In this document: positions 7,828 to 14,979 of the stretch, in pieces
Position numbering within the stretch: the first letter of the stretch is position 1
Layout: every line of letters starts with the position of its first letter
Origin: Alphaproteobacteria bacterium
Lineage (GTDB): Bacteria; Pseudomonadota; Alphaproteobacteria; Micavibrionales; Micavibrionaceae
Length of the DNA: 35,667 nt
Assembly (NCBI GenBank): GCA_028282385.1
Contig: JANQIB010000026.1
Location: 1 to 35,667 of the forward strand
Direction of reading: 5' to 3'
Notes under the pieces: generated by a model
What the model was told of the DNA's origin: nothing
The model's database searches: none
Seen by the model: only the letters and a program-made list of their open reading frames with translations
Program-made: the position numbers and the translations under genes

Positions 7828-8784
7828 TTAAAACTTACCTTTCATCAGGATGTCCATGACCGCCATGCGGGTGGGGACGCCGTTACGGACCTGCTCTAAA
7901 ATCAGGCTGCGGTCAGGATCGTCGGCGACGTCATCTGCGATCTGTACACCGCGGATGATCGGTCCCGGTGCCATCACCAGTGCGCCGGGGTTAGCAAAAG
8001 CGAGTTTTTCATGCGTAACGCCATATTGTTTAAAATATTCGGATTCAGATTTGATCGGGCTTGATTTCATGCGTTCAAGATAGATCCGGTCTGAAATAAT
8101 GATATCTGCGCCTTTTAGGCCTTCTTCGGCAGAGTTGAATGGCTTTATTTTATCAGACGGGAATTTCTCCGGCATTAAAACGTCCGGAGCTATGGCATGG
8201 ATATTAGCTCCCATTTTTGAGAGTAGAATCATATCGGACGCTGCCGTCCGGGCGTGTGCAATATCCCCAATCATCGCAACGGTAAGACCTTCTATTTTGC
8301 CAAGATGGCGCCGTATCGTCAGTGCATCGAGGAGCGCTTGCGTGGGATGTTCACGCCAGCTGTCCCCGGCATTAATAACAGGACAGTCTACGATCGTCGA
8401 AACAAATTGTGGCGCGCCATATTCAGAATGACGCACGATAATGGCATCCGGGCGCAGCATAGCGTTCAGGGTTTGGATCGTATCGAGGAGGCTTTCGCCT
8501 TTATTCATTGAGCTGCTACGCATATCCATATTGACGACGTGTGCGCCCAGGCGTTTGGCGGCAAATTCGAACGAGGTTCGCGTTCGGGTGGAATCTTCGA
8601 AAAACAGAGTCAGGACAATCGCGCCTTTCAAGATGTCTGGTTTGAAGTCACGGTCATCCAGCCGGTCGGCATAGTAATCCGCCAGGTCGAGGATCATATT
8701 GATCTCGTTTGCTGATAAATCTTCAATGCCAATCAGATGTTTATGGGAAAAAGCGCTGCGGTCGATCTTTTCAAATGGGCTCAT
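7828..8784 (-). CDS. pyrB: Aspartate carbamoyltransferase catalytic subunit
   Basis: Condenses carbamoyl phosphate with aspartate to give N-carbamoyl-aspartate, the committed step of pyrimidine synthesis. The 318-residue protein has the carbamoyl-phosphate loop FFEDSTRTRTSFE, the HPTQALLD motif, GDIAHARTA, and the C-terminal APGPIIRGV segment. Length is normal for the catalytic chain. The ATG at 8784 gives the usual N-terminus; only weak ribosome-binding bases precede it. The neighbouring pyrC (dihydroorotase or its inactive homologue), which commonly follows pyrB before plsY in alphaproteobacteria, is not present: a palindromic repeat occupies that position. Confidence 0.97.
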   Translation of the reverse strand: MSPFEKIDRSAFSHKHLIGIEDLSANEINMILDLADYYADRLDDRDFKPDILKGAIVLTLFFEDSTRTRTSFEFAAKRLGAHVVNMDMRSSSMNKGESLLDTIQTLNAMLRPDAIIVRHSEYGAPQFVSTIVDCPVINAGDSWREHPTQALLDALTIRRHLGKIEGLTVAMIGDIAHARTAASDMILLSKMGANIHAIAPDVLMPEKFPSDKIKPFNSAEEGLKGADIIISDRIYLERMKSSPIKSESEYFKQYGVTHEKLAFANPGALVMAPGPIIRGVQIADDVADDPDRSLILEQVRNGVPTRMAVMDILMKGKF

Positions 8785-8826
8785 AAAGTCGCATATAAAC
8801 CCACTCTACATAAAAGCGCAAGAACC

Positions 8827-10041
8827 TTAGATCACCTTATCCGCTTTTAAAGTGTCTATTTCATCAGGATTGAGCTTCAGCAGGTCTTTGAGTATGGCTT
8901 CTGTGTCTTCGCCCAAAGTTGGTGGCGATTTCCGATACGATACGGGCGTTCCTGAAAGCTTCAGGGGTGAACCGACCAGCTCTATTCCTTTTCCATGGGC
9001 GCTTTCAGGCATGTTTACTTTCATATCACGTACCTTTATTTGCTCCATCGCAAAGACTTCGTCCATCGTGTTAACCGGTCCGGCAGGAATGTTGTGTTCA
9101 AGGAAAAGCGTTGTCCATTCTTCGGTTTTTTTAGCTAATAAAGCAGTTTGCAGAAGGTCTGTTAGGGGTTGCCTGTTTTCCACGCGGCCCGAATTTTTTT
9201 CAAAGCGCGGGTCATCAGCAAGTTCCGGCTGGCCAAGAACGGAGCATAGCCGTTTGAATTGTCCGTTATTCCCAACGGCAATGACGATGTGTCCATCTGC
9301 GGTTTCAAATGTCTGGTAGGGGACGATTGTTGCGTGGGCATTGCCGACTCGCGGCGGCACTTTGCCTGAGGTTAGATAATATTGTGCAAGGTTGGTCATC
9401 CCGGCGAGCGTCACATCCAAAAGTGCAAGATCGACCATTTGCCCTTTGCCTGTTGTTTTTCGGGCATGAAGGGCAGAAAGAATGCCGATCACGGCGTAGA
9501 GACCTGTCATGACGTCGGACAGGGCAACACCTGCCTTGATGGGCGTGCCGTCAGGCTCTCCGGTATAGGCCATCAGGCCGCCAAGTGCTTGCGCTAAAAA
9601 ATCATAGCCGGGCTCCTGGGCCAGGGGGCCGTTTTGACCAAAGCCGGAAATGGCGCAGTAAATCAAATGCGGGAAGTCCTCTTTGACCTGTTCATATTCA
9701 AGCCCGTATTTTTGCAGCCCGCCAACTTTGAAATTTTCAATCACGATATCTGACTTTGCCATCAGTGCACGGATCAGTTTTTGGCCTTCCGGCTTTGTAA
9801 TATCAATAGTGACAGACTCTTTATTACGGTTGCAGGAAAGGTAATAAGCGCTTTCGGCCGTGTCATTGCCATCTTTATCTTTTAGGAAAGGCGGGCCCCA
9901 ACTTCGTGTATCGTCTCCCTCACCGGGGCGCTCGATTTTTATAACACGCGCGCCAAGATCGCCGAGAATTTGTGTGGCTACTGGTCCGGCCAAAACCCGG
10001 GAAAGGTCGAGAACAATAATATCTTCAAGTGCCAAAGCCAT
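8827..10041 (-). CDS. CaiB/BaiF family (class III) CoA-transferase
   Basis: Moves CoA between acyl-CoA and a carboxylic acid. The 404-residue product has the family N-terminus IIVLDLSRVLAGPVATQILG followed by DLGARVIKIE, the CNRNKESVTID segment, and GYDFLAQALGGLMAYTG. The Asp of ALSDVMTG (D176) aligns with the catalytic aspartate of formyl-CoA transferase. The substrate cannot be told from sequence. A longer reading frame extends 14 codons upstream, but the ATG at 10041 is preferred because TGAGG lies 7 bases before it and the conserved core starts at once. It overlaps the 3' end of the prepilin peptidase by 17 bases, so the two are probably co-transcribed, although no functional link is evident. 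Confidence 0.9.
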   Translation of the reverse strand: MALALEDIIVLDLSRVLAGPVATQILGDLGARVIKIERPGEGDDTRSWGPPFLKDKDGNDTAESAYYLSCNRNKESVTIDITKPEGQKLIRALMAKSDIVIENFKVGGLQKYGLEYEQVKEDFPHLIYCAISGFGQNGPLAQEPGYDFLAQALGGLMAYTGEPDGTPIKAGVALSDVMTGLYAVIGILSALHARKTTGKGQMVDLALLDVTLAGMTNLAQYYLTSGKVPPRVGNAHATIVPYQTFETADGHIVIAVGNNGQFKRLCSVLGQPELADDPRFEKNSGRVENRQPLTDLLQTALLAKKTEEWTTLFLEHNIPAGPVNTMDEVFAMEQIKVRDMKVNMPESAHGKGIELVGSPLKLSGTPVSYRKSPPTLGEDTEAILKDLLKLNPDEIDTLKADKVI

Positions 10042-10549
10042 GTAAAACCTCAAGATAAAAATGACGGTAATACCAGAGCGCAATTATCACAATGCCAAAG
10101 GCAAAACCGGGACCTGCCGGAATGGCAAGGCGGTTTAAGTTTAAAGGCTGTTTTGTTTTTATCGCAATCGATACGCCGTAAATTATACCGTGGATCAATC
10201 CTGCGAAAGCGCCTAGGGTGAGGGCAAACAACACCCCTTCAACACCCAGCCAGAAACCAGCTGCGCCAAGTAATTTAACATCCCCCAGGCCGAGTGCATC
10301 CTGCTTGTAATAGGCATTAGCTCCGGCGCGTACAAGATATAGCAGGCCGCCGCCGACAGCTGCGCCGGCAAAGCTATCCAGCGGTGAAAGATACGCGAAT
10401 AAGGTCAGTGCGTGGAAGACAAGGCCAATGGCTGCAAATGGAAACACAAATACATTAGGAAGAAGGCGCGTTTTCAGGTCGATATATGACAAGATGGAAA
10501 GAATAAAAAATCCGGCAAGGTGACAGAAAAAAGCAAGGAATAAGAGCAT
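10025..10549 (-). CDS. A24 prepilin peptidase (PilD/CpaA/PilU type, without methylase domain)
   Basis: Membrane aspartyl protease that removes the leader from prepilins at the cytoplasmic face. The 174 residues are almost entirely hydrophobic, with about six predicted membrane segments. The two catalytic aspartates are visible: D24 in SYIDLKTRLLPN and D90 in the GLGDVKLLGA motif. The N-terminal methyltransferase region with CxxC pairs found in PilD is absent, so this is the short form, as in type IVb and Tad systems. It is divergent from the pilus operon beginning at 10641 and probably processes its pilin-like products. TM packing and motifs make the family secure; the substrate assignment is inferred from location. 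Confidence 0.9.
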   Translation of the reverse strand: MLLFLAFFCHLAGFFILSILSYIDLKTRLLPNVFVFPFAAIGLVFHALTLFAYLSPLDSFAGAAVGGGLLYLVRAGANAYYKQDALGLGDVKLLGAAGFWLGVEGVLFALTLGAFAGLIHGIIYGVSIAIKTKQPLNLNRLAIPAGPGFAFGIVIIALWYYRHFYLEVLHGFGT

Positions 10550-10640
10550 GCTGGAGCCCGCGATAAGATTGCAAAGGTAAAAACCATGCTATAGGCTTTT
10601 GGGATAAATGTGAATCACTTCGTTCAAGGGTTTAATCACA
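10550..10640. promoter_or_regulatory. Divergent control region of prepilin peptidase and pilus operon
   Basis: This 91-base spacer must hold the promoters for both the prepilin peptidase (minus) and the response regulator with pilus genes (plus). A TTGCAA and a TATAGG sequence lie 15 bases apart on the plus strand (10569-10595), a spacing shorter than ideal, so no promoter is asserted. There is no strong ribosome-binding site before the ATG at 10641. Confidence 0.35.
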
Positions 10641-11027
10641 ATGTCTTTGATATCGACTGCACTTGTTGCTGAAGATAACGATTTTGTCCGTATGCAGATT
10701 GTAAAATTTCTTAAAGATGCGGGTTATGAAGTTGAAGAAGCAACAGATGGTAATCAGGCAATTCAGACCGTAGCTGACAAACAAATTGATATTGCTATCG
10801 TCGATGTCCGTATGCAGCCTGTGGATGGATTTGGATTTATCAAGACTATCCGTGGTCAAAACGTAGATATTCCCGTAATTCTTGTAACTGGTGACAATAA
10901 TCCTGATTTGCTTGAGCAGGCTCAGGTTTGGAATGTTGGCGCTGTCCTGATAAAGCCTGTTCAAAAGGACAGGCTTCTGAAAACCGTAGAGCGGACGCTC
11001 GCAGCTTATCGCAAGAGGGCTTCTTAA
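10641..11027 (+). CDS. Single-domain (CheY-like) response regulator
   Basis: A receiver domain of 128 residues with no output domain. The phosphorylation pocket is complete: acidic pair E11/D12, phospho-acceptor D55 in AIVDVRM, T83 in LVTGDN, and K105 in LIKPVQK. It must act by protein contact or as a phosphate shuttle. It is the first gene of the plus-strand pilus locus, with the secretin lipoprotein starting 5 bases after its stop. A hybrid histidine kinase with an HPt domain lies at the other end of the locus (21127-23433) and is the obvious candidate partner, although this is inferred from position only. Confidence 0.92.
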   Translation: MSLISTALVAEDNDFVRMQIVKFLKDAGYEVEEATDGNQAIQTVADKQIDIAIVDVRMQPVDGFGFIKTIRGQNVDIPVILVTGDNNPDLLEQAQVWNVGAVLIKPVQKDRLLKTVERTLAAYRKRAS

Positions 11028-11032
11028 AGTTT

Positions 11033-13288
11033 ATGCGTATTAAAAGAGTGCAAAATAAATTAACAACGCCCCTTCTCCTGATCGGGGTGCTTGTACTGTC
11101 TCTTTTTTCTTTAAGCGGTTGTGCGGATGTCAATGTGCCTGAAGCCAGAAACGTTGATATTCCATCCCCTGTAGGTGCGGATAAACGGCGTAAGGCTGTG
11201 AATGAACGTCCGGACAGTGTGATGTACTTACCTTTGGGAGAAGATGTTCTGGTTCCTGAGGTTCTGTCTGATAACCCGCTTCCGGGTGATTTGGTTGGTC
11301 CGTTTGAATTACGCAATGAGACATTAGCTGGTGCTTTGCAACTTATTCTGGCGGACTATGATATTTCCCTGGCGTTTGAAACCGAGGAAGCCTTTAACCG
11401 CCGGATTACAGTGGCCAATCTTCATGGCACCCTTGATAAGGTCGTTCGCCGTGTTTGTTCTCTGGCTGATATGTATTGTTCCTATGAGGACGCCGGATTG
11501 ATTGTAAAAGATACACAGACTTTTACCGTCACTTTGCCGCCAGTTGGGTCGGCCGAAGATAGTGCTGCTTTTATGGAAGATATTTCTTCCGGTCTTTCAG
11601 CTGTTTTGGGCGGGGATGCAGATCCAAGTGTTGATACGGCGACGCGTACTCTTGTTTATACAGCCACGCAGCGAAACGCACAGCTTGCGGTCCGCTATTT
11701 CCAAAAATTGCGGGCTAATACGGCGATGATTGTTTTTGAGACATATATTTGGGAAGTCTCTTTAAATGCCGGAAATTCAATGGGGATTGACTGGTCGCTT
11801 TTAGATACGGCGGGTAAGTTTAATTTTAGTGTTGGGGTTGATGGTGCAATCGGAACAAACTTTACCAACCCGATCAGTATTGGGCTGCCAACTACCCAGG
11901 CGATTACAACGCCGACAGATGTTGTTGATTTTCTCTCTAGGTTTGGTGCAGTCAAATCTATTTCCCAGCCTCAAATGACGGTTCTTTCCGGGTCATCAGC
12001 AGAGCTCCGCGTGGCGGAAACGGAGAACTATGTGTCCGAAGTGACAACGACCCTGGTTGATGGCGGGTCGTCTTCGACATCAGTCAGTACGGATTCTGTA
12101 GATTCCGGCTTCACACTCAATATTGGCAGTACGTGGGATAAATCAACAGTCTATGCAGATATTTCAATTGAGCTAACGGATGTTTTGCAAATTGATAATT
12201 TTGTTTTCTCTGATGGTGGTGCTGGAGGAACGAGTACGTCGATTCAGTTGCCGCAGACAACAGAACGTGAATTAACGACGCAAGTTCGTGTTCGTCCGGG
12301 TGATTCCGTTTTAATCGCAGGTCTTGTTCAGGAAAAAGATAATTTTGATAATGAGGGCCCCGGTTTTATGGAGCCGGTTTTACCTCAAAGCCGTACGTCA
12401 GAAACTGAAAACCTGGAGCTTGTTTTCTTGATCCGCCCGCGTGTTGTTGCTTATACGACAGGTCAAAAACCTGAACAAAAAGCGATGAAGGCTTCTCCTG
12501 TTGCTTCTTCTGTAGACAGCAGTACGGCGAAACCATCCAGATTGTACAATAATCGTTTTGAAGAAGGCACTGCGTCCTCATCTTCTACAACCGCTGTGCC
12601 GGTTAGTGTAACGCCTGAACCTGTGGCTGCCGCACCGGTTCCTGCACCGGCCCCGGCTGTCAAGCCGGCATCTGTGCCTGAACCTGCTGCTACAGCTATT
12701 GCGCCGCGTACTTCCTCCCAGCCTGTATCTGCGCCGCCTGTTGCCGTGGCGCCTGAACCGGCAGTTGTTTCTCAGCCCGCTCCTGTTGCAGCAACTGCGC
12801 CAGAGCCGGTATCAACAGCTCCTCCCGTTTCTGCTGAAACACAGGTGCCAAGAGCGTCGTCAACCTATAGATCCAGTTTTCAGTCCCGTTACATTGGAAA
12901 TGAAGGTGCACAGCCTGTGCGCTCTGATAACTCTACGACACAAAGCCAGGGCCAAAATGTTGAAAGCTCGTCGGTGATACCGCTGGATGATGTGAATAAA
13001 ACAGTAGAAGAGCCAAGTTATTCCTCATCACGCCCGGCAGCGTCTTCTTATTCCTCTTCTTACGAGCCGCTTGGGGATGCGCCTTCAATATCATCAGATG
13101 GTAATTACACATCATCTTCTTCCTATGTTTCATCTGATTCTGATTCGTCTCCGGACGTAGGGGCTGGCGTAGAAGTTTACGATGTAAATGGGGCAGGAAG
13201 ATCTTCTTCTTACGGTACGCCATCTTATAGCTCGCAGAGCTCATCTCCGTCATCATCAGAGACTGTTTCTCCGTCCACATATTATTGA
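11033..13288 (+). CDS. Outer-membrane secretin lipoprotein of a type IVb pilus system (PilN/GspD family) with long C-terminal tail
   Basis: Forms the outer-membrane channel for the pilus. The start chosen (11033) gives a lipoprotein signal peptide with lipobox LSGC (C30); an open frame further upstream lies inside the regulator gene. After a small N-domain region (about 75-165) comes the secretin core, with an NTAMIVFETYIWEVSLN strand, KSISQPQMTVLSG, VRPGDSVLIAGLVQEKDN and the closing ELVFLIRPRVV near residue 468. About 275 further residues follow: first a Pro/Ala/Val-rich stretch (PAPAPAVKP, APPVAVAPEP and similar), then Ser/Tyr-rich low complexity (SSYSSSYEP, SSPSSSETVSPSTYY). Secretins normally end near the core, so this tail is exceptional. 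A strong terminator follows. Confidence 0.92.
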   Translation: MRIKRVQNKLTTPLLLIGVLVLSLFSLSGCADVNVPEARNVDIPSPVGADKRRKAVNERPDSVMYLPLGEDVLVPEVLSDNPLPGDLVGPFELRNETLAGALQLILADYDISLAFETEEAFNRRITVANLHGTLDKVVRRVCSLADMYCSYEDAGLIVKDTQTFTVTLPPVGSAEDSAAFMEDISSGLSAVLGGDADPSVDTATRTLVYTATQRNAQLAVRYFQKLRANTAMIVFETYIWEVSLNAGNSMGIDWSLLDTAGKFNFSVGVDGAIGTNFTNPISIGLPTTQAITTPTDVVDFLSRFGAVKSISQPQMTVLSGSSAELRVAETENYVSEVTTTLVDGGSSSTSVSTDSVDSGFTLNIGSTWDKSTVYADISIELTDVLQIDNFVFSDGGAGGTSTSIQLPQTTERELTTQVRVRPGDSVLIAGLVQEKDNFDNEGPGFMEPVLPQSRTSETENLELVFLIRPRVVAYTTGQKPEQKAMKASPVASSVDSSTAKPSRLYNNRFEEGTASSSSTTAVPVSVTPEPVAAAPVPAPAPAVKPASVPEPAATAIAPRTSSQPVSAPPVAVAPEPAVVSQPAPVAATAPEPVSTAPPVSAETQVPRASSTYRSSFQSRYIGNEGAQPVRSDNSTTQSQGQNVESSSVIPLDDVNKTVEEPSYSSSRPAASSYSSSYEPLGDAPSISSDGNYTSSSSYVSSDSDSSPDVGAGVEVYDVNGAGRSSSYGTPSYSSQSSSPSSSETVSPSTYY

Positions 13289-13311
13289 TCAAATATGTTA
13301 TTGAAACTGTG

Positions 13312-13337
13312 GGCGTTTTTGAAAAACGCCTTTTTTT
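13312..13337 (+). terminator. Rho-independent terminator after the secretin gene
   Basis: GGCGTTTTT pairs with AAAAACGCC and is followed by seven T residues. It lies 24 bases after the secretin stop and separates the secretin/regulator unit from the rest of the pilus genes. Confidence 0.85.
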
Positions 13338-13367
13338 ACAATGGTTTCATGTTAAACTGCTAGCAGG

Positions 13368-13390
13368 ATGGCCACGTATAGTTTGGCCAT
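13368..13390. promoter_or_regulatory. Short inverted repeat upstream of the Ig/PilP-like gene
   Basis: ATGGCCA and TGGCCAT form perfect 7-base arms around a 9-base centre, ending 24 bases before the ATG at 13415. It could be an operator or a leader hairpin for the second transcript of the pilus locus. No regulator can be named. Confidence 0.35.
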
Positions 13391-13414
13391 GCTTTCATCT
13401 GCTCAGAGGAACTT

Positions 13415-14965
13415 ATGTTTTTTCGTTTTGTCATTCTTGTTCTGGTTTTCATGATGTTCTCGGTGCAGGCACAAGCGCAAAGTGCATTTGATGATCCGGG
13501 CGCGCGTAAGCCGGGCAAAAGCGGCGCTGATATTGTGCCGGTGACGCCCCAGGTCGATGGCGGAACGGTTGCGCTGGGATCAGCGTCTCAGGTTGTGATT
13601 TTGCTGCGCAATGATGATATCAAGCCCCTGACGGTTTCTGCGATTGATCTCTATCCGTCATCCAATGTTTCGGCAAGCGTCAGTCAAAACCAGTGTTCGT
13701 TAACGCCGCTTGAATCAGGGGCTGTTTGCGCGGTTGCTTTGACGGTGCAGGGGTTGCAGGCCGGAAAGTTCCGGATTGAAGTTTTGATTAAGCATGATGG
13801 CCGGACGCGTTTGTCGACGGCAACGGTTAGCGGCGATGTTGAAAGTTCCGGTGATGCCAGCCGGGATATGATTAATGATGTTGAATCCATTCCTGATAAA
13901 GTTGATTTTGGAAAGGTTGATGTCAGTCAGGCGCTGGTGGATTCTGTTGTTCTTAGAAATGTAACATCGAATGAAATTAAGATTGAATCGGTTTATATCG
14001 AATCCAGTCAGCAATCAGGATACGGTCTGGAAACGGATTGTGAGGTTTTGAAGACTGGTGAAGCGTGTCTTGTAACTGTGAGTTGGGCGCCGGTTCAAAA
14101 AGGACCGTCCCGCGGCGTTATTGTTGTCGAACATGACGGGCCGACAAGTGTGACCAGTATTCCGCTCAGCGGGGAGTTTGATCCGAGTGATCCAAGTGAG
14201 GCCGAGGTTTTTCCAGAGGCAGTGCCTGGAAAAGGGTTGCTTGTTTCTTCGTTAAAAGAAATTAATTTTGGCAGCGGGATTGAAAGCAAATCTTCTATTA
14301 CGGTGTCCATTTTGAACCGTGGTGATGCAGAGGCAACGGTCAGAAATATCCGCCTGTCCAATAATGATAATGGTGTGACAATTGAAAAGGGCGGTTGTGA
14401 TGCCGGGACAAAACTCGCGCCGACGGAAGCTTGCCCGTTGACCCTGGTCTGGGAACCGGTGCGCGAAGGATCTATTCTCGATGATCTTCAGATTGCGCAT
14501 AATGCGGCGCGCGGCATTCTTGTCCTGCCGGTGCGCGGGACAGCAACAAGCACAATCAATAAAGACAGCAAGGCCATTGTTCTGGATGATGAGCTTCTCA
14601 GCAACGTTCGTCCCTTAAGTGTAAGTGATTTATCAGATGGACAGGAAAGTAAAAGCAGGCCTTCTTCATCAGCCGGCCTCGTGTCACGTAACGTTCAGGG
14701 GGTCCTGGATGGCTATACAATTACATCGCATGGCGGAGACCGGGCCATCGTGTCTGGGCCGGGCGGGAGTCGGGTTATTTTCAATAATCAAGAGGCGGTT
14801 ATTGGCGGCGTGCTGTGGGGGATTGAGATTCGGCCGAGCGCAGTTAAATTTACCAATGGAAAACAACAGGTTCTGCTGCTTTTTGACAGATCTTTATCTT
14901 CTATTAACCAAAATAGTTCAGAATCATCGGGGACGAGCCAGAGTTCCGACACAACATCGAATTAA
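13415..14965 (+). CDS. Periplasmic protein: three Ig-like (ASH/choice-of-anchor type) domains plus PilP-like C-terminal domain
   Basis: The 516-residue protein begins with a Sec signal peptide (hydrophobic 4-16, cleavage likely after AQAQA). Three beta-rich repeats of about 115 residues follow, each with a cysteine pair and a closing segment (C94/C105, C209/C218, C328/C340; SWAPVQKGPSRG and VWEPVREGS are equivalent positions). This pattern resembles the ASPM/SPD-2/Hydin class of Ig-like domains. Residues about 427-495 form a separate domain (GVLDGYTITSHGGDRAIVSG ... AVIGGVLWGIEI) that resembles PilP/GspC homology regions, which dock to secretins. The tail is Ser-rich. An AGAGGAA ribosome-binding site supports the start. 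Lying between secretin and ATPase genes, it is probably a periplasmic bridge of the machine. Domain naming is by pattern, not by search. Confidence 0.75.
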   Translation: MFFRFVILVLVFMMFSVQAQAQSAFDDPGARKPGKSGADIVPVTPQVDGGTVALGSASQVVILLRNDDIKPLTVSAIDLYPSSNVSASVSQNQCSLTPLESGAVCAVALTVQGLQAGKFRIEVLIKHDGRTRLSTATVSGDVESSGDASRDMINDVESIPDKVDFGKVDVSQALVDSVVLRNVTSNEIKIESVYIESSQQSGYGLETDCEVLKTGEACLVTVSWAPVQKGPSRGVIVVEHDGPTSVTSIPLSGEFDPSDPSEAEVFPEAVPGKGLLVSSLKEINFGSGIESKSSITVSILNRGDAEATVRNIRLSNNDNGVTIEKGGCDAGTKLAPTEACPLTLVWEPVREGSILDDLQIAHNAARGILVLPVRGTATSTINKDSKAIVLDDELLSNVRPLSVSDLSDGQESKSRPSSSAGLVSRNVQGVLDGYTITSHGGDRAIVSGPGGSRVIFNNQEAVIGGVLWGIEIRPSAVKFTNGKQQVLLLFDRSLSSINQNSSESSGTSQSSDTTSN

Positions 14966-14979
14966 CCTTTTGAGGCGCT

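Noticed and set aside
10042-10083. Longer form of the CoA-transferase
   Set aside because: The ATG at 10041 has a TGAGG site and matches the family N-terminus; the extension lies in the prepilin peptidase coding region.
10928-11032. Extension of the secretin gene upstream into the response regulator
   Set aside because: The ATG at 11033 gives a proper lipoprotein signal peptide; the longer form would put 35 charged residues before it and overlap the regulator in another frame.
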